Below, one piece after another: positions 52,801-60,386 of a stretch of DNA of 64,000 bases. The stretch is taken from positions 24,490,001 through 24,554,000 of the forward strand of contig QCXZ01000137.1 in the NCBI GenBank assembly GCA_025024175.1. Direction: 5' to 3'. This DNA is from Rhyzopertha dominica (lineage: Eukaryota > Arthropoda > Insecta > Coleoptera > Bostrichidae). The notes under the pieces are model-generated. The model searched no databases, was not told the origin of the DNA, and saw only the letters and a list, made by a program, of their open reading frames with translations. The position numbers and the translations under genes are program-made. The first letter of the stretch is position 1. Each line of letters begins with the position of its first letter.

Positions 52801-55418
52801 TTTCACAGAATTCCAGTCGTTTCCAAAAATTGTCTTCATTTAAGTAGTGCATGCCTTAAGTAAATTTTGACAGGATGAAACGTAAATGGAGATTCCTAAA
52901 GACCAAAAAAAGTTGTCGAATTCCAGGTTTCAACCGAAAGCCGCCCAATGTCAGGATGATCACGTAATCACCTTCCACAGTATATCCCAAACAGACTCTC
53001 TGGGAGTAAAGTATGGACTTGGCACACCATACTTTCAATACCAGCTTCCAAACTTCCACCAACTAATTAAACTAATTTATTACAGGCCACTTATTTTTTC
53101 AATACAATATATTTATCAATATTGTTAAAATCTAAACTATTTAAACACCTATTTCACCAAATGCTTTTATAACACACTTTGATATTGTCCTTGTAAATTA
53201 TTAACTCCTCACAAAAATTTAAGCTTTTTGTTATGTCTTAGATTTGTTGACCAAGCACATCCCACCATGTATTAAACACAACAAAGGCATTCTCTATTTA
53301 GGGTACAGCATTTCTTTCCGACTACTCTGCATTAATGATAAAGATTCAATTCTAAGCAGGTCAAGAGTTTCAAGTTTTCCTGCAACGATTGCACCAGTGG
53401 CAGCTGGTCAAGTGAGGAAAGTGAGACACAGCCTCACGATAAGTTTTATACCATATTTCAATTTAGTAAACTGAAAATTGCAATTGATATTTTACACACA
53501 CATTTAAGAGCTAGGTATCCCTTAAAGATAGACAACAACATATGCACCGCTGCGCAAGCNGTTGGCGACACCGACACACTTCTGCTCCGTCTGTCGAGTG
53601 TCCACTATGGTTCAAAAATTCTAGCTTAGCTTTATGAGCTTTACGAGCCCATCAGACAACAAAAATTTCACGAGGCTTTGCTAGCGCAGTGGATTAGCGC
53701 ATTTGACTAGAATTCAAAAGGCCCGGGTTCAAATCCGATCAAAGCTGGCAATGCTTTTTAACAGATATTATGCCTGCTATCCCAATAAATATATCTTACG
53801 TAAACTTATAGCATAGATTAATTAATTTATCTATGCTTATAGTCATTATTAGGTACTCATATCCAACATTCTCTTTTTTCATTTGCTCTTTCTACTCGAA
53901 TGGAATAAATTATCTTAATTTTTTAATCACTTTAACTAAGTCTAGAATCGTTATCCATATTATTTTATTTGCATTTATAAAACGGTTTATTTTCAGAACA
54001 ATATAAAGATATGTAACAGTACTGGTTTTATTCATCTTCCTCTAACTACAGTAACCAAAATATCAATCTATTATTTATTAAAAACATCTATTAATTGGGG
54101 TAGTGCAAAAATTCTACATATGGCAAACAGTGTAAACAGAATATTGGTCTTAAAAATGTGTATCACATAAATAACACACGTAACGTAGTTAAACTTCGTA
54201 TTAAACTGATACGCAAAATTTGAGCTACATTGCTACATTTATACATATTTATTGTCGCAGTTTGATTGGTAGGCACTGATTCATCTGGTGCTTTAATCTC
54301 TTTCATAACCTAATAACATGGCAAACCCATTGCTCGCTAAGTAGGTTGCTTTTTTATAAACTTGTCACTATACCTACCGTATAGCGTCTGCCTCTGGGGT
54401 GAGAGGTTAGAGGTTTGAGCCCCACCCAGAGTATGTGTATATATGCAATTTAATAGCACAATAAAGTACATATCCAACTAATTACTTAATTGACATACGC
54501 TAACAGTCATTAATATAAAAAATTAAAATCTAAAGCTTGGCAGTTGAAAATCGAGAACACAAAATAATTTGTTCCTAAGGTCGATTCCAGTAAGAGTTAA
54601 CCATTTCAAGGACCTATTGAGCCTCACCCCTGCACGAGCTGTCACTGGATTGCATTAATTTTTGTTGAACATCAGGAAGATCTGTATTTACTAGCACTAT
54701 TTGATATATTAATACTGACATCTTAAGAGAAAATTTTTCATTAGCCAGCTAGTACTAAAGGTACTAAACGCAAGTAAGGTTAACTTCAGTTATAGTGTAT
54801 TAAAACCACAACTCGACTAAATTATTTTTTGTAAAAATATAGTATACAAATTTTAATTACATTTTTAATCATAAATAAGGTTTATTAAATTTCCTATTTA
54901 ATCGTTTGAGATTTAGACGATATCAGGGTAAAGCTGAATGGGCTCTTCCAACATGTCTTTTATAAAGTGAACATAAATACAAATAGAAATATGTCACACT
55001 ACCGCTCGACTTTGAAATGTTAATGATTCATTATTGTCATTTCAGGAACATTGCTTCCACGGAAAACAAGTCCGTATCCGCGTTGGCCTTCGGGGAGGGC
55101 TGGCACAACTATCATCACGTGTTCCCGTGGGACTACAAAGCAGCAGAACTAGGAAATTACCGCTTGAACTTCACAACGGCTTTCATCGACTTCATGGCGT
55201 GGATCGGTTGGGCTTATGAACTGAAAACGACAAATATCGACATGATTAAGAAGAGGGTAGCAAGGACGGGAGACGGCACACGGAAATTCGATGACGGTGA
55301 TATGACGCCTAAAGAAGATGAACATGTTAGTCACGGGGGCGACATTTGGGGATGGGGAGATGCAAGCATGAAAGAAGAAGATATGAAAATTGTAAAAATA
55401 TACAATAAGATAGATTAG
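25553..55418 (+). CDS. Acyl-CoA delta-9 desaturase, five coding exons, 386 aa, complete
   Basis: Joining 25553-25817, 32373-32588, 40177-40297, 46288-46473 and 55046-55418 gives 1161 nt in one open frame (386 residues plus TAG); every junction has GT and AG, and phases match (1, 1, 2, 2). Family knowledge: an ER-membrane di-iron enzyme that puts a cis double bond into saturated acyl-CoA, using cytochrome b5, for membrane lipids, storage fat and in insects hydrocarbon or pheromone precursors. Seen: histidine boxes HRLWAH (105-110), HRVHH (142-146) and HNYHH (283-287), plus NSAAH (250-254), the usual extra ligand segment. Hydrophobic stretches lie at about 57-80, 85-104, 205-225 and 229-248, fitting four membrane helices. 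GAHRLWAH, DADPHN, HVFPWDYKAAELGNY and RTGDG are typical of insect delta-9 desaturases, and length is normal. The four residues after KPYDKNI, used to name insect clades, read ASTE, an xxxE pattern. Regiospecificity cannot be read from sequence. No stops or frameshifts. Confidence 0.96.
25818..29882 (+). other. Desaturase intron 1, 5' part
   Basis: Intron 1 spans 25818-32372 (6555 bases). This first part is plain AT-rich sequence with short open frames and no recognised repeat. The mariner-type relics and hAT-like element fill most of the rest. Confidence 0.7.
29883..30180 (-). mobile_element. mariner/IS630-type transposon, terminal repeat plus transposase C-terminal relic
   Basis: CAGGGTGTCCCAAAGTAAC at 29885 is the kind of outer terminus seen on insect mariner/IS630-type transposons. 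Inward on the - strand, at about 30120-30180, the frame reads CRPYSPDLLPMDYSAMSILE, matching the conserved WPPxSPDLNPMDYSVWSILE block that carries the last catalytic Asp. The C-terminal part continues down to about 30000 (..TSKFIQYV). One in-frame stop and no matching start mean it is dead. The copy is cut at about 30180, where a related transposase on the opposite strand begins. Confidence 0.7.
30181..30645 (+). mobile_element. mariner/IS630-type transposase relic, + orientation
   Basis: With frame changes the + strand gives SVLGKICTSGKARLISMDQG, then VNQDVCRCGIL and YALQQKSIRTAKT, FHH, PDINQV.DVWSVQ, and SAEFHKRLESQ. In order these match VMVWAxVCATGKTPLVFVDQG, VNQDVYRxxIL, FTLQQDSAPAHKAKT, SPDxNPLDYxVWS of mariner-type DDD transposases. 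The second catalytic Asp is changed (QQK for QQD) and stops follow, so it is inactive. No closing terminal repeat was seen after 30645. Confidence 0.65.
30743..31923. mobile_element. Non-autonomous hAT-like element (1181 bp) with ATTGTCAT target duplication
   Basis: ATTGTCAT occurs immediately before 30743 (30735-30742) and immediately after 31923 (31924-31931), an 8 bp duplication fitting the hAT preference nTnnnnAn. The left end is TAGTGTTGCC and the right end, reversed, is TCGCTTTGCC, imperfect terminal repeats sharing TTGCC. Both ends carry many copies of TCTCGA/TCGAGA words (30770-30890 and 31855-31915), like the subterminal transposase-binding repeats of hAT elements. The interior is AT-rich and has no transposase frame. 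It sits in desaturase intron 1. Confidence 0.72.
32373..32588 (+). CDS. Desaturase second coding exon (histidine boxes 1 and 2)
   Basis: Acceptor CTTGCAG ends at 32372 and donor GTAAGA starts at 32589. The exon completes a Thr codon with the last base of exon 1 and encodes residues 89-160 plus one base. It carries GITAGAHRLWAH (box 1), AFQN..YEWVRDHRVHHKF (box 2) and DTDADPHNAKRG. The intron splits the Gly codon before FFFSH, a natural break in desaturase genes. Confidence 0.95.
32589..35377 (+). other. Desaturase intron 2, 5' part
   Basis: Intron 2 spans 32589-40176 (7588 bases). This stretch holds the (TC)8 run and otherwise AT-rich sequence with no recognised element. Confidence 0.7.
34035..34050 (+). 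repeat. (TC)8 microsatellite
   Basis: Eight perfect TC units in desaturase intron 2. No other function seen. Confidence 0.9.
35386..35816. mobile_element. hAT-type MITE (431 bp) with ATCACAAC target duplication
   Basis: ATCACAAC flanks the element exactly on both sides (35378-35385 and 35817-35824) and matches nTnnnnAn. Ends are TAGAGCTGCGC and, reversed, TAGGGCTGCGC, which fit the C/TAGnG start of hAT termini. Both subterminal regions are packed with ATCGATT-type words (35405-35475 and 35725-35795). There is no coding capacity. It lies in desaturase intron 2. Intact duplication and nearly matching ends suggest relatively recent insertion. Confidence 0.88.
37240..37715 (+). pseudogene. IS630/mariner-type transposase relic, C-terminal half
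   Basis: The + strand reads ENARAYRKTALHPENF near 37250, DFNKITLYTAHSKRHTEFL at about 37385-37440, FFGDRLVSTNWCPPRSPNLT at 37445-37505, and VPRTVDELKLRI...INATTPATVHKVFLNIVRRADR ending MQENGRYIEHL near 37700. This is the FQQDGAxxHTA..FL..FFGDR.IS...WPPRSPDLTPCDFFLWG..K..V...P.T..EL...I architecture. The terminal Asp is replaced by Asn (SPNLT), the QQD motif is lost, and stops interrupt it. It lies in desaturase intron 2 in the sense direction. No paired ends could be assigned; GTGTCCCA words at 38129 and 38157 are possible terminus fragments. Confidence 0.75.
38702..39383. repeat. Tandemly duplicated repeat unit ending in a foldback
   Basis: A unit starting CATGTCTATGCTGTGCTGTC at 38702 begins again at 38984 (period 282 bases), followed both times by GCACGGCATAGAA.TGGTTTTGCC and the AGATGG.AAT..C.TCTGTCAGC block. 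Within the second unit, bases about 39140-39222 return as a reverse complement at about 39292-39383 (CATAATGGCAGCTAGGTGGC through GCTGACAGATGACA), so the end can form a long hairpin. Open frames across this block are repeat translation, not genes. It is probably a foldback or MITE that tandemly duplicated. Confidence 0.8.
40177..40297 (+). CDS. Desaturase third coding exon
   Basis: Acceptor TTTACAG ends at 40176 and donor GTAAGT starts at 40298. It encodes FFFSHMGWLMVKKH, the connector DVKIKGKTVDLSDLEADP and VVRFQRK (residues 161-201, both ends split). LSDLEADP followed by FQ+KYY is the usual cytosolic loop of this family. It was too short to appear as a long open frame and was found by its motifs and splice sites. 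Confidence 0.93.
42715..43925. mobile_element. Non-autonomous hAT-like element (1211 bp) with TACTGTAT target duplication
   Basis: The ends are CAGTGGCGGCT and, reversed, CAGTGGCGGCT: 11 matching terminal bases of the CAGTGGCG type. They are flanked by TACTGTAT on both sides (42707-42714 and 43926-43933). GGGTCGGCA/TGCCGACCC words recur inside both ends and form local hairpins. The interior holds a GC-rich patch (42940-43120) and otherwise AT-rich sequence, with no transposase recognised. It is in desaturase intron 3. Confidence 0.85.
43934..46287 (+). other. Desaturase intron 3, 3' part
   Basis: Intron 3 spans 40298-46287 (5990 bases). Nothing beyond the hAT-like element was recognised. The last 40 bases form a strong T-rich acceptor tract. 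Confidence 0.7.
46288..46473 (+). CDS. Desaturase fourth coding exon (membrane helices 3-4)
   Basis: A long T-rich tract and AG end at 46287; donor GTAAGT starts at 46474. It encodes YYPVLMP and two hydrophobic segments (about 205-225 and 229-248) holding VPWYFWGEDW, RYTLTLNGTWLVNSAAHMYG and KPYDK. NSAAH supplies the Asn/His ligand segment. Residues 201 and 263 are split by the flanking introns. Confidence 0.95.
46474..50650 (+). other. Desaturase intron 4, 5' part
   Basis: Intron 4 spans 46474-55045 (8572 bases), the longest. The first 4 kb are AT-rich without recognised elements. The tRNA-like segments cluster in the second half. Confidence 0.7.
50660..50740 (+). repeat. tRNA-like (SINE-type) segment
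   Basis: CTCCTCGGTAGTGTAATGGCA (box A), CTTGCCAGAGTACCAATCTGGGGAT and GAGTATGAGTCC (degenerate box B) follow the order of a tRNA-derived SINE head. The T-loop is damaged and the acceptor stem does not pair, so this is not a functional tRNA. Confidence 0.4.
53677..53745 (+). repeat. tRNA-like segment, probably a tRNA-derived SINE head or tRNA pseudogene
   Basis: TAGCGCAGTGG (box A) and GGTTCAAATCC (box B) are correctly spaced. A cloverleaf nearly closes: acceptor GCTTTG with CAAAGC, D-stem GCGC/GCGC, anticodon stem TTTGA/TCAAA with a seven-base loop CTAGAAT (anticodon AGA). The T-stem fails because the 3' side CCGAT lacks a base needed to pair with CCGGG. That defect argues against a working tRNA. 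No long SINE body or A-tail was recognised after it. Confidence 0.45.
54378..54438 (+). repeat. tRNA-like (SINE-type) segment
   Basis: ATAGCGTCTGCCTC followed by GGGGTGAGAGGTTAGAGGTTTGAGCCCC resembles the box A and box B region of tRNA-derived SINEs. The box B core is altered (TTTGAG for TTCGAG) and I could not close a full cloverleaf. It is likely a decayed SINE head. Confidence 0.35.
55046..55418 (+). CDS. Desaturase last coding exon (histidine box 3 and C-terminus)
   Basis: Acceptor ATTTCAG ends at 55045 and the frame runs to TAG at 55416-55418. It encodes residues 263-386: NIASTENKSVSALAFGEGWHNYHH (box 3 at 283-287), FPWDYKAAELGNYRLNFTTAFIDF, IGWAYELK, MIKKRV.RTGDG and a charged tail with WGWGD and several Glu/Lys. 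The tail is typical of insect desaturases and has no added domain. Confidence 0.95.
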
Positions 55419-56035
55419 TCAATGATATGTTTAAAGTTACGACTATAGTTGTTGATGCTTGTTGACATATGCCATGATAAGGTCACTAGTGAAGATATCG
55501 TATTTATTTATTGTAAAAATATAATATAAGTGCCACGTAATTGTTTATTATTTATGGAGCAAGGTTGAAGGTAACAACAGCCAATTTGCAGCAGATAGGC
55601 AACCTATCACTCGCCCGTCTCCTCTCAAGTAATTGCACTCAATTGAATACCTGGTTCCTACAGATCGTTAACACCTCTTATAGGCGTATGGTAAAGTGCA
55701 TTGCTTTCCAAGATTAGTAAGAGAGAAATGAAAAAAATTTCTGCTAAATTATAGAGTGTAGAACGTACATTTACACAATACATACATGTCTAAATTTTTT
55801 ATTTCCGTGCTTTTTGTACATGGCAGTTATACCCTCATTTGGAATGTTTACTCTTTATCATTAATAACTACAAAATGGAAATTCTATTAAACTGCTGATA
55901 ATGCAGGTTATAATTCGGCTGAATGTAGTATCGGTACCATTGCAGTCCACATACGTTTTCAACATTTCAACTTCTTTCTGAAATCCTTATTACTCCATCA
56001 GAAATTCTCATTAGTTTTCTAGATATTAAAATAAA
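55419..56035 (+). promoter_or_regulatory. Desaturase 3' UTR with candidate polyadenylation signals
   Basis: After the stop codon the sequence is AT-rich with ATTTA-type words near 55500-55520. ATTAAA at 55886-55891 and canonical AATAAA at 56030-56035 are the plausible cleavage signals, giving a 3' UTR of roughly 0.5 or 0.6 kb. The choice is not decidable without transcripts. Confidence 0.4.
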
Positions 56036-56588
56036 CCCCTTTGGGAGTTTTTATCATTCTTTCTAAAGTCCAAACATCTACACTTGCAGATGGAAGTAAT
56101 CAACGAGCATTTTTCTCAAACCCCTGCATAAATATCAGAATTAATGATCAATTACTGTCTTTTTAGCAACCTTATAATTATACTTTTTCTCTGGCAGCAG
56201 ACAAGCAAAAGACATAATATACTCGTACATACACCTATTTCTTTAACCGCTTAACCGAATCTGAAAATGTACACTTATTTATGCTATTCTGTTAGAATAC
56301 CCTACTCAGCACTAATCGTCAGATAAGTCGACCATTTGGCGATACTTTTGGCCAATGTAACTTAGCATCTTCTTATGCCCGACGGATCCGGTGCCGTCAC
56401 TAGCTTTAAGCTGGTATGACATGAAGCGAAATTTAGCGACATTTTTTACAAATAAACGAGTGTATAAATTTTTCGGTCATTTTTCCTTATATACGAGGGT
56501 GAATGCTTTCAGCGTCCATAAATATAAGATAATATTTTGTCGGATAGATCGCTGTCACTTGAAAACACTGACAAAAAATTAATAGTCT

Positions 56589-56621
56589 GACGTTTCAATT
56601 ACACTTGTAATCTTTGTCAAA
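56589..56621 (-). ncRNA. Degenerate hammerhead-ribozyme-like motif (left Penelope copy)
   Basis: On the - strand, TTTGACAAA is followed by a stem of GATTAC pairing with GTAATT (5 Watson-Crick pairs plus a G-U) closed by AAGT, then GAAACGTC. Penelope-like elements are known to carry minimal hammerhead motifs: a CTGANGA box, stem II, then GAAAC and a GTC cleavage triplet. The 3' half fits. The 5' core box departs from consensus, so it is probably inactive. Confidence 0.4.
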
Positions 56622-56803
56622 GACGAAGAACCTCAAAATTTGCCTGACACAAGTTCAAACAAAATTTTGAAAGTAAATAAACAAATCACCAAGGATGCGA
56701 GACGTCATAGAAACAACGTGCCAACCTGATAAAAAAGGAACCTAACGATAAAAAAGGAACTACCTATCTACTAGATATACACGAACTACTTGATAAAAGA
56801 TAA

Positions 56804-57031
56804 CTACAAAATAGCCTTCCAAATGTCACCTAACACATAATTTCCACAATCCCTATTAAAATTATTAGTATTCCTACAAATTTCTATAGCTTCTTTTATT
56901 AGACGTTTGTGATAATATTTTTCTCTATGTAAAATTTTTGTTTTATCAAAATCAATCATGTGTTTAGTCAAATATGAGTGTTCAGCTACGGAAGATTTAT
57001 CTAAAGAACTAGGATGTACTCTCCGTAGAGT
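56804..57031 (-). pseudogene. Penelope-like GIY-YIG endonuclease, C-terminal fragment (left copy)
   Basis: An uninterrupted 75-codon frame ends in TAG. It reads LDKSSVAEHS, then HMIDFDKTKILHRE, YYHKRLIKEAIEI and NNFNRDCGNYVLGDIW. The pattern AEH..-..H.IDFDKTKIL.RE....KR.I.EAIEI....NN.NRD is the end of the Penelope-type GIY-YIG domain, including the conserved late Glu/Asn residues. The GIY and YIG motifs and all of the RT are missing upstream because the copy is truncated at the inverted junction. Confidence 0.8.
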
Positions 57032-57132
57032 CTTCGTATACGAGGGTGAATGCTTTCAGCGTCCATAAATATAAGATAATATTTTGTCGGATAGCTCGCT
57101 GTCACTTGAAAACACTGACAAAAAGTTAATAG

Positions 57133-57333
57133 ATAAATCTTCCGTAGCTTGAACACTCATATTTGACTAAACACATGATTGATTATCAAAATCAAACAAA
57201 AATTTTACATAGAGAAAAATATTATCACAAACGTCTAATAAAAGAAGCTATAGAAATTTGTAGGAATACTAATAATTTTAATAGGGATTGTGGAAATTAT
57301 GAGTTAGGTGACATTTGGAAGGCTATTTTGTAG
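57133..57333 (+). pseudogene. Penelope-like GIY-YIG endonuclease, C-terminal fragment (right copy)
   Basis: This is the same coding end as the left copy but on the + strand. An extra base after DKSSVA shifts the frame, and the DFDKT stretch carries several changes. From the KILHRE region on, the frame again matches the left copy and ends at TAG 57331-57333. It is more decayed than its partner, so the two arms are not under matched constraint. Confidence 0.75.
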
Positions 57334-57515
57334 TTATCTTTTATCAAGTAGTTCGTGTATATCTAGTAGGTAGGTAGTTCCTTTTTCATCGTTAGGTTCC
57401 TTTTTTATCAGGTTGGCACGTTGTTTCTATGACGTCTCGCATCCTTGGTGATTTGTTTATTTACTTTCAAAATTTTGTTTGAACTTGTGTCAGGCAAATT
57501 TTGAGGTTCTTCGTG

Positions 57516-57548
57516 TTTGACAAAGATTACAGGTGTAATCGAAACGTC
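57516..57548 (+). ncRNA. Degenerate hammerhead-ribozyme-like motif (right Penelope copy)
   Basis: TTTGACAAA, a perfect six-pair stem GATTAC/GTAATC with loop AGGT, then GAAACGTC. The G-C pair next to GAA agrees with the usual hammerhead stem II closing pair. The CTGANGA core is altered to TTGACAA, with changes at two positions normally invariant, and there is one extra base. Motif context is strong but catalytic activity is doubtful. Confidence 0.45.
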
Positions 57549-57783
57549 AGACTATTAACTTTTTGTCAGTGTTTTCAAGTGACAGCGATCTATCCGACAA
57601 AATATTATCTTATATTTTTCTTTATAATTTTGATTAATCATTAGGAACTCGATATATCGTTAAATTTGTCAATTAGACTTGCGCGGTGTAATTATTTTGT
57701 AGATGTCAAATATTAAATGTTATGAACTTTTGATTCACTGCATGTAAAATATCAGATTTTGAGTTTTTGTGTGTGTATACAAA

Positions 57784-57969
57784 ATGGAATCAGAAGACGA
57801 ATCGTTAACATTAATGACGGCAGCATTTGCCACCATAGTAATGGTCAGGACGCGTTATAAAAGAGGACGAAAACGAAGACGTTGTTGGTCGCATAATTGG
57901 TTACAAAAACGAAATGCATTATATGGAGGGTTAAATATGTGTAACAATGAATTTTTTACATGTACCTAG
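57784..57969 (+). pseudogene. PIF/Harbinger-type transposase, N-terminal fragment
   Basis: A 62-codon frame starts MESEDESLTLMTAAFATIV and contains KRGRKRRRCWSHNWLQKRN followed by NEFF. Acidic start, an alanine-rich helix, a basic patch, then W-H/R-W..+R is how insect Harbinger-type DDE transposases (and host HARBI1-like proteins) begin. The frame ends in TAG where several hundred residues of catalytic domain should follow. The next 80 bases give no recognisable continuation, and the LINE relic begins there on the other strand. It is a truncated copy, not a working transposase. Confidence 0.55.
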
Positions 57970-58049
57970 ATCCAATAGCTTGTAAAAAAATTACGAANGA
58001 CTAGCTAAGTTTGAAGAACTTTGAAGAACCGCATGAAACTGTTTTATAT

Positions 58050-59600
58050 AATTTATGAAAACTATGCAGTAAAGTCAACAAAAGCAACACCAGTTTTCAA
58101 TCTGCGCTGGAATCATGTTTCAATGTGTGTTGTTAAAGCAATAAACAGCAGAGCAGCAGCTCCTATTTGAACGAAAGCCAGCTTGTTCTATAGGAATAAG
58201 AATATCTTCAATGGGTGGTGACATTCGATTATAAATCAATATTTCCAGAAGTTGAAGCAGGTACTCAATAAAGAAATGGTACGGGTTTTCCCAGCTTCAA
58301 AACAGTGACGACTTTTGCCTTTTGAAATTCGGATGAAACCTGATCTGAAATAAAAATGTAATTGAAAAATGATAACCAGTTCAATGCCAAACTCCCCAGA
58401 TTTTTATGAATTCTGGATATATTCCATCAAAACCAGCAGGTTTTCGAACCTTCACGAAAGAAAGAACCATCTTTAGTTCCTTCAGATTAAAAGGGTTTGA
58501 AGTAGTTTCTGAAGGTGGAGTAGATCTTCGCTGTTTATGCAATAATATGTTCTTCATTCTTCGAGTTTCTTCATCACTCAACTTAACTGTATTTGACATA
58601 TTGACATGTCGAGAAGCAATAACATTTGGAGAAGTTTTTAGTAACCGATATGAATAAGGTTGTGTTGTAGTACCAAGTAGCAATTTCCAACTATGTACTT
58701 CGACTTGAATGTGTGAAATTCATATTTTCCATGTGCTTATTCCATTTTTCTATTCTCGAAACGTTTAATTGGTGCAAAAGGAAATCAGCAGTAGCACGAA
58801 ATTTGCACGAAAACCCCGAGGAGTAGTTCTTTTGCTGCTGCTTTAATAACTCCAATAAACCTATTGTAACTATTACATGTAGGGCGATCCATCGAAGATT
58901 AGCATCAACTTGTTTACTAAACTCCGACCCATTAGCCAATTTAAAATTTCATCGAGGTGTTTGTAATGTAGTAACAAATGGGATCTGGACACCAACACTA
59001 TACATTGAAGGTAGGTAACAGTACGTTTTATTGGCAAAGCTTCATCATAATCTTTCTGCCCATCGAGCAGAATGAAAACCTTTTCTATCTTTAGCATCAA
59101 GTATGGGGTTCAAATTTTACAATTCCATCCAGGTTACGAAAAAAATCTTGTTTTCATAACCCCATAAATTATGATGACAGTTAAATCACCAACAAATATT
59201 GATGGGTGTGGTAACTTTAGATAAATATTTATAGGCCAAGGAACATTTGGTGGTTTATAGAAGTTTGATTAGATGTAGGTAAGTTTTGGATATTTATTGC
59301 TATTATATGAACATTTAGTATCACATCTTATATAATAGTTTGTATTCTATGCCTTGCTTGGTGTAATTAAACCATAAATTGGGCTATACAATGAAGCAAC
59401 TAAATTGAAACCTTCTATATGACTTTTGTTCTGTTGCTGCATGGGGTTTTGTAAAAAAAGAATGGTATCCACCTCCATATCTCGGGCAAGGCAGGCAAGT
59501 TGTTGACATTATTATCCTTACAAAACCTTCAATGTTCAGTTGCAGAATTTTCAAACCAGGTTGAAGTCGAAAAGACGATTGTTCAGTAGGTGTAATAATT
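58050..59600 (-). mobile_element. Degenerate non-LTR retrotransposon (LINE): AP endonuclease plus N-terminal part of RT
   Basis: Reading the - strand from 59600 down gives, across several frameshifts, the order of a LINE ORF2. First comes an endonuclease start (LKILQLNIEG near 59560), then a MEVDT/THAATEQKSY-like region near 59450, and HPSIFVGDLT..YG near 59170-59210, matching the endonuclease GDFN...WGY block. MNFTHSSR follows near 58700. The RT begins with FNLKELKMVLSF...KPAGFDGIYPEFIK (58400-58500), then K.GKPV and STCF.L (58230-58330), EQAGFRSNRSC (58150-58200) and GVAFVDFTA at about 58065-58085, which is RT motif A with the first catalytic Asp. Family knowledge: target-primed reverse transcription in the nucleus. 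Sequence stops before the YADD motif, so the 3' half is missing. Frameshifts and stops make it dead. Clade not assigned beyond APE-type. Confidence 0.85.
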
Positions 59601-60091
59601 GGTAAATGATGTAATGGTTGTGACCGGGAGGATTTTGTGGATCGGGTCCGGCACTACAGTTCACGTATGAAACCGAAAACAACTATGGGATAATACACGA
59701 TCCACTAAGCCAAAGAAATGTAAAAATAAAATTAGAATTATAGACTGCATGAAATTTTGTGGCACGTTTGACATGTTATTTCAAGAAGGCAGATATATAA
59801 AATTCAATAAACCAGGTGTATTCATTCGAAACTTCCTTTTTAATAAGAATGTGATCTAAACATAAGACATCTATAAAAACATAATAGCATAGTACTTAAG
59901 TATCCGCAAAAAAACAGGGCACATATTTTTATGTCTTATGTGGCGACACGGGAAGTCTAAGTTTCTGTGACAAAGAGCTACATCTGTTGAGAACGAGCTG
60001 GGTTGTTATACCATTAAAACGTGTAACTTCGCTACCCGTTACCTTGCTCCATCTATACCCGAATAAACCGGTTGAAAACGTTAATGTCGTT

Positions 60092-60097
60092 TATTTG
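60092..60097 (-). promoter_or_regulatory. Candidate poly(A) signal for the 247-aa gene
   Basis: Reading the - strand, AATAAA occurs here, about 290 bases beyond the stop codon at 60387. It is the first canonical signal I noticed downstream. In this AT-rich sequence such hexamers are common, so support is weak. Confidence 0.25.
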
Positions 60098-60386
60098 TTT
60101 AGTAGGCAACCAGAGTTTATTGCATGTCCCTACATCTTTTGTATATAACATGTTGCAGAAAAACCTATATGTACGCTAATCACAGACAAATGATAATAGT
60201 AGCAATAAAAGTAAGGTTTGCATAAAAATTCAGATATTACCCATAATTAGCAGATACCATGTTTATGTGAGATTTTAAAACAGATGCACGAATAAACAAT
60301 AAAACAAACAACATATTCATATATTTGGTATTTTTCTTAAATTTACATAAATAAATAAACAAGTTAATATTTACAAATGCACAGTA

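Larger units (their letters stand above)
56490..57620. mobile_element. Two Penelope-like element 3' ends in head-to-head inverted arrangement
   Basis: About 430 bases at 56585-57020 reappear as the reverse complement at 57130-57560 with high identity. A further ~95 base segment at 56490-56585 is repeated directly at 57040-57135 and again, inverted and shortened, at 57560-57620. Read from the - strand, the left copy is segment, GIY-YIG coding end, untranslated part, GAAACGTC motif, segment. That is two direct terminal repeats around a 5'-truncated body, as in Penelope-like elements with pseudo-LTRs. The right copy reads on the + strand and its truncated 5' end abuts the left one near 57135. 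Family knowledge: these retroelements use a GIY-YIG endonuclease with a telomerase-like RT and often insert with pLTRs and inverted partners. The RT is absent from both copies. Confidence 0.8.

Noticed and set aside
53677..53745. Functional tRNA-Ser (AGA)
   Set aside because: T-stem does not pair and no variable arm typical of serine tRNA is present.
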